Assembly (NCBI GenBank): GCA_031291055.1
Contig: JARLJU010000362.1
Span: forward strand, 186,001-250,000
From: Rudaea sp.
GTDB taxonomy: Bacteria > Pseudomonadota > Gammaproteobacteria > Xanthomonadales > Rhodanobacteraceae
Length of the DNA stretch: 64,000 nucleotides
Reading direction: 5' to 3'
The position numbers were made by a program, and so were the translations under genes. A model generated the notes under the pieces. That model was not told the DNA's origin and searched no databases. It saw only the letters and a program-made list of their open reading frames with translations. Below are positions 19,028 through 29,234 of this stretch, in pieces (within the stretch, counting starts at the first letter, position 1; every line of letters begins with the position of its first letter).

Positions 19028-19088
19028 TTTTTTCTCCCCCTTTCCCGCAAGCGGGAAAGGGCCGTGGTGAGTGGAACCGCGTGACTGC

Positions 19089-20171
19089 CTAGCCGTTCGT
19101 TCTGGCAAAATCACGCATGAAATCGACCAGCGCCCGCACGCCTTCCAGAGGCATGGCGTTGTAGAGCGAGGCACGCATGCCACCGACAGCACGGTGCCCT
19201 TTCAGCGCCATAAGACCGGCCGCTTCGGCACCTTTGAGGAAGATTGCGTCAAGATCCTCGCGCGGCAGCACGAAGGGTACGTTCATCCACGAGCGCGCTG
19301 ATTTCTCGACGGGATTCTTGTAGAACCCCGAGTTGTCGATATAGCCGTACAGCAAGTCGGCCTTGGCCCGGTTGCGTGCACCGATTGCAGCCAGGCCGCC
19401 CTCGGCGATCAGCCACTCAAACACCAGACTCGCCAGATACCAGCCGAACGTGTTCGGCGTGTTGAGCATCGATTCGTTGGCGGCGTGCTCGGCGTAGTTG
19501 AAGATTTTAGGAATGTCCTTCGGACAACGCTCGAGCAGGTCTTCGCGCACGATCATGACGACCAGACCCGAGGCGCCGATGTTCTTCTGCGCACCGGCAT
19601 AGATGATGCCGAATTTCGATACATCGACCGGTCGCGAGAGGATGTCCGATGACATGTCGGCAACCAGGGGTACGCCGACAACATCCGGAATATCCTGGAA
19701 CTCGACGCCGTGGATCGTTTCATTGGGCGTGTAGTGGACATAGGCGGCTTTCGCATCGAGCTGCCACGACGCGCGCGCCGGAATCGCCGTGAAATTGCCA
19801 TCTGCACCATTGGCGGCAATACGCACTTGCGTGAGCGGCTTGGCTTCCTTCGCCGCCTTTTCGCCCCAGTGCCCGGTGATCACGTAATCGGCACTCTGTT
19901 CGCGTCGCGCGAAGTTCATCGGAATCTGCGCGAAATGCTGGGTCGCCCCACCCTGCAAGAACAGTACTTTGTAGTTTTGTGGAATATTCAGCAAGGTGCG
20001 CAGGTCGCGCTCGGACTTCTGCGCCAGCGCGATGAAATCCTTGCCGCGATGACTGATTTCCATCACCGAGGCGCGCGCCGTGCCCCATTCGAGCAATTCG
20101 GACTGGGCCCTCCGCAAAACGGATTCAGGCATCGCCGCGGGACCGGCGCTGAAGTTGTAGGCACGACTCAT
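19089..20171 (-). CDS. serC: Phosphoserine aminotransferase
   Basis: The 360-residue fold-I PLP enzyme transaminates 3-phosphohydroxypyruvate to phosphoserine and also serves pyridoxal phosphate synthesis. It begins with the family-typical YNFSAGPAAMPESVL, has the cofactor segment LFLQGGATQHFAQIPMNF and the lysine-bearing FGIIYAGAQKNIGASGLVVM near residue 197. The start at 20171 is chosen because GGAGG lies 6 bases upstream and the conserved N-terminus begins there. Its order before serA and pheA is typical of xanthomonads. Confidence 0.96.
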   Translation of the reverse strand: MSRAYNFSAGPAAMPESVLRRAQSELLEWGTARASVMEISHRGKDFIALAQKSERDLRTLLNIPQNYKVLFLQGGATQHFAQIPMNFARREQSADYVITGHWGEKAAKEAKPLTQVRIAANGADGNFTAIPARASWQLDAKAAYVHYTPNETIHGVEFQDIPDVVGVPLVADMSSDILSRPVDVSKFGIIYAGAQKNIGASGLVVMIVREDLLERCPKDIPKIFNYAEHAANESMLNTPNTFGWYLASLVFEWLIAEGGLAAIGARNRAKADLLYGYIDNSGFYKNPVEKSARSWMNVPFVLPREDLDAIFLKGAEAAGLMALKGHRAVGGMRASLYNAMPLEGVRALVDFMRDFARTNG

Positions 20172-20213
20172 GGGATCCTCCACAGGGAGTCCCATTATGC
20201 CGCACCGCAACAA

Positions 20214-23200
20214 TTAGGCAACTGCGTTGGTTGCAGACCCTCGACCCAAGGCCAAACCGGTATCCAGTGCCTGTTCCATCGCCTCGGTCGAAAGCGCCGG
20301 CGCGTACAGGAATCCCTGCCCGCCGATGCAGCCCAAGCCGCGCAAAAGCTCGGCCTGCTCGAAGGTCTCCACGCCCTCGGCGATGAGGCGAAGACCCAGA
20401 TCCTCGGCAAAGCCCGTGATCGTACGCACGATTGCGCGATGGCGGAAATTGGTGGCCATGTCGCGCACGAAACTGCGGTCGATCTTGAGCGCGTCAAATG
20501 GCGATGTCGCGAAGGAATCCAGCGAGGAATAGCCGGTCCCGAAGTCATCCACGACCAGCGACACTCCCAGCCGTTTCAGGCCGCCAAGCGTCGCTTCGGC
20601 CTCTTCACGGCGGCCACGGAAAATGGTCTCGGTGATTTCCAGCGCCAGGCACGCGGGATCGATCCCGGTGCGCCGGAGTACGCCGCCCAGGGACTCGAAC
20701 AGGTTGCGGTCGGCGAACTGGCGTTCGTCCATGTTGACGTTGGCGCGCAGTTTCGCGTGCGCGGGGTAGCGCCGCTGCCAGCGCAACAGGCTGCGGCAGG
20801 TCTGCTCCAGCACCCACCAGTCCAGCGCCACGATCAATCCGGTTTCTTCGGCCACGTCGAGAAATTCGGCCGGCAGCAACAGGCCGCGTTCGGGGTGCTG
20901 CCAGCGCACCAGTGCCTCGCAGCCGGTGATGACACCGCTGCGCAGGTCAACGATGGGCTGGTAGAAAACCTGGAATTCGCCGCGCTCCAGGGCAAAGCGC
21001 AACTCGGTTTCGATCTTCAGCCGCGCCCGCGCGGCGGCGTGCATGGCTTCGTCGAAGATCACATACGCGGATTTGCCGCTGGCCTTGGCGCGGTACATGG
21101 CGGTGTCCGCGTCGCGCAGCACCTGATCGGGCGTTTCGTAGTCCGGATGACCGAGCACCACGCCCAGGCTGGCTCCGGAAAACACCCGGTGGCTATCGAT
21201 CTCGAACGAACCACCCAGCAAAGACAATACGCGCTGCGCGAGCTGCTCGGCGCGCGCACGCGGACAGGCACCGTGCGGCAGCAACGTGAATTCGTCGCCG
21301 CCATAGCGTGCGACAAGACAGTGGCCGCCGAGATTTTCCCGCAGCGTGTTGGCGATCTGGATCAACAACAGATCGCCGCTGGCATGGCCCAGGCTGTCGT
21401 TGACCAGCTTGAACCCGTCCAGATCCAGAAACAGCACTGCATAGTCGCCAGGCGCGCCGGTACGGCCGGCGGCGATTGCATTGGCAAGTTCCTGTTCGAA
21501 AAACAGCCGGTTCGGCAGGCCGGTGAGCAGGTCGTGGCTCGCGTTGTGCTCAAGTTCGCGCTGGCCACGCCGCTGCTCGGTAACGTCGCGGATCGTGCCA
21601 CTGGTGTACTGTCGGCCGTCCATCTCGACAATGCCGGCACTCACCACGACTTCGATACGACTGCCATCCCTGCGCGCCAGGGTCACGCTGTAGTCGCCGC
21701 TTTGGTTCGGCTGGCCGGCGCGACGCTGCTGATATCGGTTTTCCTGGTGCTCGCGCGATTCGGTCGGCACGAGCACGCGGAAATCTGCGCCGATGAGTTC
21801 GCCTTCCTCGTAACCGAACATGGCCGCGAAAGCCTGATTCACATAGGTGTAGTGGTCGTCCAGCATCAGATACACACCCACCTGACTATGCTCGACCAGG
21901 GTGCGGTAGCGCGCTTCGGATTGTTGCAGAGCCTTCTCGGCAACGTGGCGCGCAGTGATGTCCTGCGCCGAGCCTTCGATGTAAAGCGGCTTGCCGTCGT
22001 TGTCGAAAACCGTTCGCGCCGACAGCTCGACCAACACTTCGCTGCCGTCACGGCGGCGCGCAGCGAAAATCATGCCGGCGATATGCCCCTCGGCCAGCAA
22101 CCGCGCCAGCAAGCGATCGCGATCTTCGCTGCGCGCATAGATCTGGCGCATGTGGCTGATGCCGGCCTTGAGTCCGGCCGCGTCGGCATAACCGATGATG
22201 CGGCCGAGCGCATCGTTGGCCTCGATCAAGCGTCCATCGGGATGGCTCTGGAACATGCCCATGACCGAATGCTGAAACAGCTCGCGGTAGTTGCGTTCGG
22301 CCTTCAGCAACGCCACTTGCTGCGCGTGCTCATCGGTGATATCGCGCGCCGTGCCGGTGCTGGCGATATCGCCTTCGTAGTCGACGGCGCCGGCGATAAC
22401 GTGCAGCAGGCGGCGCGAGCCATCCTTGTGCACCATAAGCGTGTCGTAATCCTGCACGTGGTACGAGCCGCCCGCGCGCTGTTCGCGCCGTTGAGTCTGC
22501 GCCGCCAGGTTCTCCGGTGCAATCAGGCGCATGTAGTCCGTGCCGACAAGTTCTGCCGCACGGTAGCCGAGGATTGCCGCCATCGCTTCGTTGACGAAAC
22601 CGACCGTGCCGTTGCGCTTGATCAGGAATACGCCGTCATGGCTGTTCTCCACCAGGATCCGATACATCGATTCGGACAGACGCAGTCTTTCTTCGGCCTG
22701 AATCTGCTCGGAAATATCGGTGATGGAACCTTCATAGAACAGGATCCGCCCTTCCGCATCGCGCACGACGCGCACATTCTCTGAAATCCACGTCAGACTT
22801 CCGTCGCGGCGACGGACCTGCGCGCGCTGGTTCTCCAGCTGCCCGCGCAGATCCAAGAGTTCGCGCAGGCGCGCGCTTTGGCCGGGATCGACATAGAACT
22901 GGTCGGAACGAGAACCGCTCGTCTCGGTCAGCATCTGCGCCGGCGAGGCATAGCCGAAAATTCGCGCCAGCGCCGGATTGACATCGATCCAGCCGCCATC
23001 CGCAAGGCTGCGATACAGCCCTTCCACGGCCGACACGAACATGGCGCGATAACTGCCCGTATCGGCCAACGGCCGGTCGTTCTCCTCACCCACGGCGGTG
23101 ACTTGCTGGAAGATCGAGAGCACGTGCTGGGCACCGCTGCCATGCTCGAAGACTTCACAGGAAAGCAAGGCCGAGCGTTCGATGCCGGTGCGGTTGCGGA

Positions 23201-23447
23201 ACACCACACGCATACCGCTGACGCGCCGCTCGCCGCGCAGATGTGCCCAAATCATGGCGCGCGTTTCCATGCTCGGCCAGAAATTTATTTCGACGGAACT
23301 GCGCCCGATCAGTTCTTCGCGCTTGTAACCCAATTCGCGCTCGAAAGCCGGATTGACATCCACGATACGACCGTCGCCGGCATCCATGATTGCGACAAGA
23401 CTCGTCGAGAAGCGGAAAGCACCCGCGAGGTTCATCCCCCGTTCCAT
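20214..23447 (-). CDS. Cyclic-di-GMP signalling protein with five PAS domains, GGDEF and EAL
   Basis: The 1,077-residue protein is cytoplasmic: no membrane segment is visible. About five PAS domains fill residues 10-635, recognisable by repeated GSITDIS/GTARDITD-type ends and NPAF/NEAMAAILGY starts. Then come a GGDEF domain with the intact catalytic motif ARYGGDEFTLL near 716 and an EAL domain with CEALVRWQHP near 844, ALEITET, VDDFGTGYSSL and AEGVET. Both catalytic signatures look complete, so it may make and break cyclic-di-GMP, or one side may dominate. The PAS set would set activity by ligand, redox or light. It follows the FHA-protein gene on the same strand. Confidence 0.94.
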   Translation of the reverse strand: MERGMNLAGAFRFSTSLVAIMDAGDGRIVDVNPAFERELGYKREELIGRSSVEINFWPSMETRAMIWAHLRGERRVSGMRVVFRNRTGIERSALLSCEVFEHGSGAQHVLSIFQQVTAVGEENDRPLADTGSYRAMFVSAVEGLYRSLADGGWIDVNPALARIFGYASPAQMLTETSGSRSDQFYVDPGQSARLRELLDLRGQLENQRAQVRRRDGSLTWISENVRVVRDAEGRILFYEGSITDISEQIQAEERLRLSESMYRILVENSHDGVFLIKRNGTVGFVNEAMAAILGYRAAELVGTDYMRLIAPENLAAQTQRREQRAGGSYHVQDYDTLMVHKDGSRRLLHVIAGAVDYEGDIASTGTARDITDEHAQQVALLKAERNYRELFQHSVMGMFQSHPDGRLIEANDALGRIIGYADAAGLKAGISHMRQIYARSEDRDRLLARLLAEGHIAGMIFAARRRDGSEVLVELSARTVFDNDGKPLYIEGSAQDITARHVAEKALQQSEARYRTLVEHSQVGVYLMLDDHYTYVNQAFAAMFGYEEGELIGADFRVLVPTESREHQENRYQQRRAGQPNQSGDYSVTLARRDGSRIEVVVSAGIVEMDGRQYTSGTIRDVTEQRRGQRELEHNASHDLLTGLPNRLFFEQELANAIAAGRTGAPGDYAVLFLDLDGFKLVNDSLGHASGDLLLIQIANTLRENLGGHCLVARYGGDEFTLLPHGACPRARAEQLAQRVLSLLGGSFEIDSHRVFSGASLGVVLGHPDYETPDQVLRDADTAMYRAKASGKSAYVIFDEAMHAAARARLKIETELRFALERGEFQVFYQPIVDLRSGVITGCEALVRWQHPERGLLLPAEFLDVAEETGLIVALDWWVLEQTCRSLLRWQRRYPAHAKLRANVNMDERQFADRNLFESLGGVLRRTGIDPACLALEITETIFRGRREEAEATLGGLKRLGVSLVVDDFGTGYSSLDSFATSPFDALKIDRSFVRDMATNFRHRAIVRTITGFAEDLGLRLIAEGVETFEQAELLRGLGCIGGQGFLYAPALSTEAMEQALDTGLALGRGSATNAVA

Positions 23448-23616
23448 TGCTCGCTACTGACTTTCGAGGGGTCAGTATAGCGCTGCAACCCCGGCGGCAA
23501 GCACTGAAAGAGGGCCGAACGGACGAAAATATTCCCGTTCCGGAAACAGTCGGGCGGGCTCGCTTTTGGCAGCCCGTTCAAGCCGCCATGCCGGTGAGCG
23601 CCGTCGGCGCCGCAAT

Positions 23617-24471
23617 TCAGAATCTGACGAACAGCAACACGGCCAGGCCCAGTCCGATCAACGCGGCGGCGCCGATCAACCACCAGATGTCGTTCCGGTT
23701 GCGATCTTCGACCGGAGCACGTTGTGACTGCTCGGCAGGCAGTCGAATCGCCTGCATGGTCTGGGTGATATTCGGCGCCTCGTCCGCGGTCAATTCGCTT
23801 TCCGTACGCGGCGGCATCCCCGGCGCCTCGAGCAGGAAGCGATTGCGATCGAAGGCAATCTGGTCATCCGGATGCAGCACGGCATCGCGCACCTGGACGC
23901 CATTGACGAACGTGCCATTGGCCGAACCCAGATCGCGCAGGAAAATCCCGTCGTCGGAATTCTCGATCACGGCGTGCCGGCGGGACATCTCGGCTTCGTC
24001 GAGGATCAGATCGCATTCGCTGCCACGCCCGATGACCAGACGACCGCGTACCGGAACGATCTTGCCGAAGTATGTGCCCGACACGCCACGCAGCACCACT
24101 TTCTGCGGGACCAGGCGCAACTTCGTCGCTGTCGCCTCGACTTCAGGCGCCGGTTTTTGCGCCGGTACCTTGGTGCGGATGCTGTCGTCACGGTCGGGTT
24201 TGAGTACGAATTTCACGGTGTCGAGGCTCACGATGTCCCCCAGGCGCAGGATCGCCTTCTCGCGGACGGGTCGCGCGTTGACATGGGTGCGTGCTTGCGC
24301 GTCGAGCACGCTGAGCACAAGACTGCGCTCATGCACCCCCAAGCTGACGTGATGCGCCGCCACTCCCGGCCGCTGCAGCACGATCGCGTTGTCGGATGCG
24401 GCACCGATCGCCGTGTCGCCCGGTGCGATCAGTACATCCTCGTTTTCTTTGTTCGGAAAGTACAGGCGCAT
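23617..24471 (-). CDS. Membrane protein with two FHA domains
   Basis: The 284-residue protein has two forkhead-associated domains: a degenerate first one (about residues 5-90, with HHVSLGVHERSLVL) and a canonical second one (about 125-205, with IGRGSECDLILDEAEMSRRH and RDLGSANGTFVNG). FHA domains bind phosphothreonine. A single C-terminal membrane segment (IWWLIGAAALIGLGLAVLLF) anchors it with the FHA domains in the cytoplasm. It lies in the same run as a Ser/Thr kinase gene, so it is a likely phosphorylation partner; that link is inferred from position. Confidence 0.88.
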   Translation of the reverse strand: MRLYFPNKENEDVLIAPGDTAIGAASDNAIVLQRPGVAAHHVSLGVHERSLVLSVLDAQARTHVNARPVREKAILRLGDIVSLDTVKFVLKPDRDDSIRTKVPAQKPAPEVEATATKLRLVPQKVVLRGVSGTYFGKIVPVRGRLVIGRGSECDLILDEAEMSRRHAVIENSDDGIFLRDLGSANGTFVNGVQVRDAVLHPDDQIAFDRNRFLLEAPGMPPRTESELTADEAPNITQTMQAIRLPAEQSQRAPVEDRNRNDIWWLIGAAALIGLGLAVLLFVRF

Positions 24472-24538
24472 GAGTGGATGCGTTCACTTCTCGATGTAGG
24501 GCGAATGTAACACAGCGGCACCAGCTATCGCCGCGACT

Positions 24539-25624
24539 TTACCACCGTGCGTATACGTCGAGCAGAATGCGATTCGTGTACTGGGTCAACTCATCGCGCA
24601 TTTCATGAAATGCCGCCAGGCGCATGCTCCAGGTGGCATCGAAACCGTAGGCCACCCAGGGCATGACCCCGCGCGACCAGCTATGGAACCACCAATCGTC
24701 CGAATTGAACGCCGCCATGGCCGCGTCGCGCTGGATGCGCTGATCGGCCAGGCCGAATTCCCAGCCACGGGGCTGGCGGCTGTCGCCCAGCACGAGGCTG
24801 AATCGCGCGCCGTTGCGATCGGCATCCGCGCCCAGATTGCGTAACAGGTCCAGACGCGCTTCCAGCGGCCAGTCGCCGGGGTGCACGCGTCCGACAAATT
24901 GCAGATCCAGCAGATGATAGTCACTCAGCAACTGATCGCCGACATGCGTATTGGTCCGCGCCAGACCCTGCAATGTCAGTTCCTGCAGACTGGAAAAACC
25001 AAGGTAGGACAGGAGCACGCTCGCGCTCGTCGGCGCGCCTTCATGCCAGCGATACGAAGCCTGGATCGCAGCAATGCGGGAATTGTCGCCATAGGGCAGG
25101 TTGCCGGCGAAATAGCCTGCGACCAGGCCGATGCGGTCGAGTTCGGTCGGTGCAAACGAGGTTTGGGCGCTAAGGCCGATCGGCCGCAGATCCTGGTCCC
25201 ATACCATCGGCGACAGTTCCAGCGGGAACACGGATTTACCGGCCAGCAGCGACGTGTCGTCGCCCGGATGCCAGCGCACGAACAGTTGATCCAGCGCGAC
25301 GTCGTTGCTGCGCTCGTTGTCATTGTTCATACGGTCGTCGGAATTGGGTTCACTCGACGCGGCCAGCTTGAGAGCGGCTCCAAATTCCAGCGTCGGGACC
25401 GGATCGTAGAGCACGCCGAAACGCCCGCGTCCGAACGTCCGCTGCACATCGTCAGTCCGGTTAGGTATGCCGCTGACATGATCCTCGCGCAACATCAGAT
25501 CGCCGAACCACGACCACGGTGTCGCTGCAGGTTCATCCTGCGGTGCAACCAGTGGATCGTCGGCGGCCTGCGCTGCGTTGCACGCAAACACGGCCGACAG
25601 TGCGATGAAGGACAGCTTAAGCAA
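24539..25624 (-). CDS. Putative outer-membrane porin-like protein
   Basis: The 361-residue protein starts with a signal peptide (LKLSFIALSAVFACNAAQA, cleavage after AQA) and ends with an aromatic residue (DVYARW), as outer-membrane beta-barrels do. The body has alternating polar and aromatic residues typical of beta-strands (for example GYFAGNLPYGDNSR, RWHEGAPTSASVLLSYLG, DWWFHSWSRGV). It fits the putative-porin group but no pore substrate can be named. It lies between the kinase and FHA genes on the same strand. Confidence 0.65.
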   Translation of the reverse strand: MLKLSFIALSAVFACNAAQAADDPLVAPQDEPAATPWSWFGDLMLREDHVSGIPNRTDDVQRTFGRGRFGVLYDPVPTLEFGAALKLAASSEPNSDDRMNNDNERSNDVALDQLFVRWHPGDDTSLLAGKSVFPLELSPMVWDQDLRPIGLSAQTSFAPTELDRIGLVAGYFAGNLPYGDNSRIAAIQASYRWHEGAPTSASVLLSYLGFSSLQELTLQGLARTNTHVGDQLLSDYHLLDLQFVGRVHPGDWPLEARLDLLRNLGADADRNGARFSLVLGDSRQPRGWEFGLADQRIQRDAAMAAFNSDDWWFHSWSRGVMPWVAYGFDATWSMRLAAFHEMRDELTQYTNRILLDVYARW

Positions 25625-25695
25625 GGCGTTTCCCCATACAGCTGCGCGCCACCTCGCGAACTTGCTTCAAGAATGCTACACAACTATATGAAAAA

Positions 25696-28467
25696 TCAAG
25701 CCCTGAGTTGCCCAAGTGCCTGCGCCAAATCGATCGCCGACGGATAACGGTCCTCCGGACGACGTTGCAGGCAGCGCAGGATGATGTCTTCGAGCATCGG
25801 CGGAATTTCCGGCCAGAACTCCGACGGCTTGATCGGCGTCTGCTGCATCTGGGCCAGATAGATTTCCATCGTATTGCTGCCGCTGAACGGCAACCTGCCG
25901 CAGAACATCTCGCACATCAGCACTCCGCTGGAATAGATATCGGCACGTTGATCCACTTCATCGCCGGCCAGTTGTTCCGGCGGCGAATAATTTGGCGTTC
26001 CCAGAAACGTGCCGGGCTGCGTGTGTCCTGGAACCACGCGGCGAATCGGCCGGGCGATGCCGAAATCCATGAGCTTGGCATTGCCGGTTTGCTCCAGGAT
26101 CAGGTTTTCCGGCTTGATATCGCGGTGCAGCACGCCAACTTCATGCGCCGCTGCCAGGCCGGCGCAGAGCTGGCGTGCGATCCGCAATCCCGCCGAATAC
26201 GGAATGCGCTTGGTTTCACTGAGCAGATAGCGCAGGGTCAGACCGCGCACGTATTCCATCGAAATGTAGGGATGTCCTTCGACTTCGCCGAAATCGAACG
26301 TACGCAACACATTGGGGTGGGTAATCTTGCGCGCCAGCTTGATTTCGCTCTTGAGTCGATCAAGATGCTCGCTGTCGACCAGCGCGCTCGGCTTGAGCAT
26401 CTTCAGGGCAACGACGTCATCCAGATCCAGGTCGTGGGCCTTGTAGACCACGCCCATGCCGCCGGAGCCAAGTTCCGAAAGGATGCGATAGCGGCCGCCG
26501 AATACGGCCCCGGCGTCAAGCATGAGCGTGCGACCGCGCGCCGTGGTTGCCGGCGTCGAACCGATCGGGGCCGATGGCCCGGGGACCACTGTCGGCGCCT
26601 GGTTTCCCGCAGCCACAGCCGGCACAACCGGCGCCTGAACCGGCGTTGATGCGGGCAGATCACTCAGCGCCGACGCGGACAATGCGTAGTAGCGTTTGCC
26701 GCTCACCGTACCCGTCGCAACCCCCAGACGGCTTTCGCCCATGGCCGCCTTGATCTCGTCGCCGCTCTGGCGTGTCAGCAGCGCCTGTCCCGCAGCAGCT
26801 TCAGGCAGCAACCGGTCCAGATGCAGAGTCGCCGTGCCCAGCAACACTTCGCGGATGCCATTGCCCGCTTGTATGCCGCCGCGTACCAAGGTGCCGGAAA
26901 CAAGCGCCGCAGCCGGCGGCGCAAATCCGGCCGCATGTGTGTGGTCTCTTATCGCCGCCAGTGCACGCAAGGCACAAGCCCAACGCTGGTCTCCGGCAAA
27001 GCCGAGGACGAAGCGCGACCCGGCAACTTGGCTGACGCAAGCCATCGTTTCGCGCCCGGTGGCGTCCACCAAGGCAACTGCACGACCGAATCTTTCCAGT
27101 ACCTGTTCCGGCGCCGCCGCCACTTCTGCCGGCACCAGATCGCGGAACTCGAGACCGAGCAGGCTCAGGGTCTCGCGCTGGGCAGGCTCCGGCGTAGGCC
27201 TCGCGGATTGTGGCCGAGAGGGAACGGGCTGCACTTGTTCGCGCGACAGATCCGGCAGGAAACGCGAGAGATTGCCGACGTAGCCTTCGATATCGCTTTT
27301 CTCGCGCAGATCCGACAACAGGGAATCAAAAGCGCGCGACAGCCGCGCAAGTTCGTCACTTCCCCGCAGCCCGATCCGCGTCTTGTAGTTCCCGGCAGCC
27401 GCCTGTTCGGCGGCCAGCGCCATGGTCCTGACCGGACGCAAGATGCCCTTGGCCAGCAGGTAGGACAACAGCAGTGCGATGGCCATCGACGCCAAACCGC
27501 CGATCACGACCCAATTGAGAATATCGCGATAGCTTGCCGCTATCTTGTCGGTCGAGGTCAGCGCCAGCACGGCGCCCAACTGGCCTTCGCCTTCGGTCGC
27601 CGTCGGAACCAGCTGTGCGCTCCACTCCTGCCCCGCAAAACGCAGTGGTACGCGCGCTACCGAGCGTCCGCTGGCAATCGCCGCAACCGCATCGGGAGTC
27701 TGCGCCGCCATTGCCTCCTGCAGCGCCTTGGCGCCGGCTTCATCGAAGGAACTGGCGACCAGCAGCAACCGCTTCTCGGCCGGCAGCCAGAAAGCAATCT
27801 GCGCACCGCTGACCTTGGCCACCTGGCGACTGAGCTCGTCGTTGACGCCGCGCGCCAGCAGCAGAAACCCGACCAGATCCTGATCCTGCGCCAGCGGCAT
27901 GATCGCAGCCTGATAAAGCTTGTCGCCCTGCCGCCAGTAGCCGCTGAACGGCACCGCCTTGGCGATCGCGGGGCGGACGAGGGGATCATCTGCTAAGGTT
28001 TCCTGGAAGGCCTCGGTCTGGTCGCTGCGCCCGAGCACGACGCCTTTGGCATCCAGCACGATGCCCTGATCGAAGCCGTACTGACTCTGCCGCTCCTTCA
28101 ACAGGTCGGCAATCGATTTTGTATCCAGATCGGCATTCTCGCTCAGGCCCGGCAGGTTGCTGGTGGCACCGGCGGCCTGCGAAACATACTTGGCGGTAGC
28201 CGGATCGGCAGCGATCAACTGCACCTTCAGCTGCAATTCTTCCAGCCGGCTCTGCTCGAACTCTTTTTGCACGGCACTGCTCGTCGCCAGGGCGCTTTCG
28301 ACGGCGCGCTGGGTGAGGCGGTTGCCCTCCACATAAGTCACGATCACCGCGGCACTCACCGCCAGCGCGATCAGGAAGGCCGAACCCAGAAAAAACTTGA
28401 TCGCCAGCGGCAGGGCGAAAATGCTGCGCGGGGTCTGCTCAGTAGCCACCTTCGCTGCTCCTGCCAT
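25696..28467 (-). CDS. Membrane sensor Ser/Thr protein kinase with HAMP and cyclase-like domains
   Basis: The 923-residue protein has a first membrane segment near residues 25-45, a periplasmic sensor of about 270 residues (cache-like), a second membrane segment near 325-350, a HAMP linker, a region resembling a degenerate nucleotide-cyclase domain (about 430-590) and a C-terminal Hanks-type kinase. Kinase motifs are LGSGGMGVVYKAHDLD, ALKMLK (lysine), LHRDIKPENLIL and LMDFGIARPI. All catalytic residues are present. This joins a two-component-type sensory module to a eukaryotic-type kinase. Its start overlaps the end of the cupredoxin-like gene by 29 bases. Targets may include the FHA protein nearby. 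Confidence 0.9.
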   Translation of the reverse strand: MAGAAKVATEQTPRSIFALPLAIKFFLGSAFLIALAVSAAVIVTYVEGNRLTQRAVESALATSSAVQKEFEQSRLEELQLKVQLIAADPATAKYVSQAAGATSNLPGLSENADLDTKSIADLLKERQSQYGFDQGIVLDAKGVVLGRSDQTEAFQETLADDPLVRPAIAKAVPFSGYWRQGDKLYQAAIMPLAQDQDLVGFLLLARGVNDELSRQVAKVSGAQIAFWLPAEKRLLLVASSFDEAGAKALQEAMAAQTPDAVAAIASGRSVARVPLRFAGQEWSAQLVPTATEGEGQLGAVLALTSTDKIAASYRDILNWVVIGGLASMAIALLLSYLLAKGILRPVRTMALAAEQAAAGNYKTRIGLRGSDELARLSRAFDSLLSDLREKSDIEGYVGNLSRFLPDLSREQVQPVPSRPQSARPTPEPAQRETLSLLGLEFRDLVPAEVAAAPEQVLERFGRAVALVDATGRETMACVSQVAGSRFVLGFAGDQRWACALRALAAIRDHTHAAGFAPPAAALVSGTLVRGGIQAGNGIREVLLGTATLHLDRLLPEAAAGQALLTRQSGDEIKAAMGESRLGVATGTVSGKRYYALSASALSDLPASTPVQAPVVPAVAAGNQAPTVVPGPSAPIGSTPATTARGRTLMLDAGAVFGGRYRILSELGSGGMGVVYKAHDLDLDDVVALKMLKPSALVDSEHLDRLKSEIKLARKITHPNVLRTFDFGEVEGHPYISMEYVRGLTLRYLLSETKRIPYSAGLRIARQLCAGLAAAHEVGVLHRDIKPENLILEQTGNAKLMDFGIARPIRRVVPGHTQPGTFLGTPNYSPPEQLAGDEVDQRADIYSSGVLMCEMFCGRLPFSGSNTMEIYLAQMQQTPIKPSEFWPEIPPMLEDIILRCLQRRPEDRYPSAIDLAQALGQLRA

Positions 28468-29131
28468 ACGGTTTGCCGAACTTGTTCATGTGCGCAGGTA
28501 CCCGGCGCTGGCTCAAGTCGAGCGATATCGCAAGCGGCCCGTCGGAGGCACCCGCAGTCATCACCGCGTGCCATGGCGTTGCGCGCTCGTGCCACACCAC
28601 CAGATCGCCTTCTTCAGCAGGTACGTCGGACAGATGAAAATTGCCGCCGGCGTCCGGATGGGTGAAATACGGTGTGTCCAGAACCAGGATATGGCCCATC
28701 ATGGAATGGTGCACATTGCAGTAAACGCGCACATATCCAACATGGGAAAAAGTCACAATCTCTCCGTCGCCCTGGCCGTAGAGACCAACATCGAAAGCAT
28801 TGTCTTTCGACGTGGAAAAGGCATTGTGCAGGATCGGATCTTCGTTGGGGAAACGCACCTGGCTGCCGACCGTGACCGCCAGCACGCGCGGCACGAACTG
28901 CTTGCGGCGTGTGCCCATGACCGCGATTTCCGCTGCCGCGGCAACATGCGGGGGGACTTTCGGCCGGAAATAAACAATCGCATCCTGCGCTTCCTCTGCG
29001 CGCAACGGTTTGCCTTCGGCGGACACGTCGATGTGACCGCTGATCTCTGCAGCATGGCCCCACACCGGCGTCATTGCCAGCATTGCGATGAGCAGTACGC
29101 GCACGCGAACCCTCTCCCATGATCGCCCCAT
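28439..29131 (-). CDS. Exported cupredoxin-like (methylamine-utilisation/plastocyanin type) protein
   Basis: The 230-residue protein has an N-terminal signal peptide (VRVLLIAMLAMTPVWGHAAE). It carries a blue-copper-like pattern: a His in FPNEDPILHNAFS, then Cys, His and Met in VRVYCNVHHSMMGHILVLD. It resembles the periplasmic methylamine-utilisation type of cupredoxin protein. The start at 29131 precedes the signal peptide; a longer upstream ORF has no support. It is the first gene of the minus-strand run with kinase, porin-like, FHA and GGDEF-EAL genes, so it may feed redox or copper information to that system (inference). Confidence 0.78.
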   Translation of the reverse strand: MGRSWERVRVRVLLIAMLAMTPVWGHAAEISGHIDVSAEGKPLRAEEAQDAIVYFRPKVPPHVAAAAEIAVMGTRRKQFVPRVLAVTVGSQVRFPNEDPILHNAFSTSKDNAFDVGLYGQGDGEIVTFSHVGYVRVYCNVHHSMMGHILVLDTPYFTHPDAGGNFHLSDVPAEEGDLVVWHERATPWHAVMTAGASDGPLAISLDLSQRRVPAHMNKFGKPYGRSSEGGY

Positions 29132-29234
29132 CAAACCGCGCCGCAGTTCGAACGTGGCACGGCATGCCGCTTTTCCGGCATCATAGCAAAGCCGGTGCAG
29201 CCTCCGTGCAAAGACGAAACCAGGTGAAGGAACG

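Noticed and set aside
19710-22784. 1,024-residue ORF on the plus strand
   Set aside because: It lies antisense to serC and the PAS-GGDEF-EAL gene, has no recognisable domain, and is a high-GC shadow frame.
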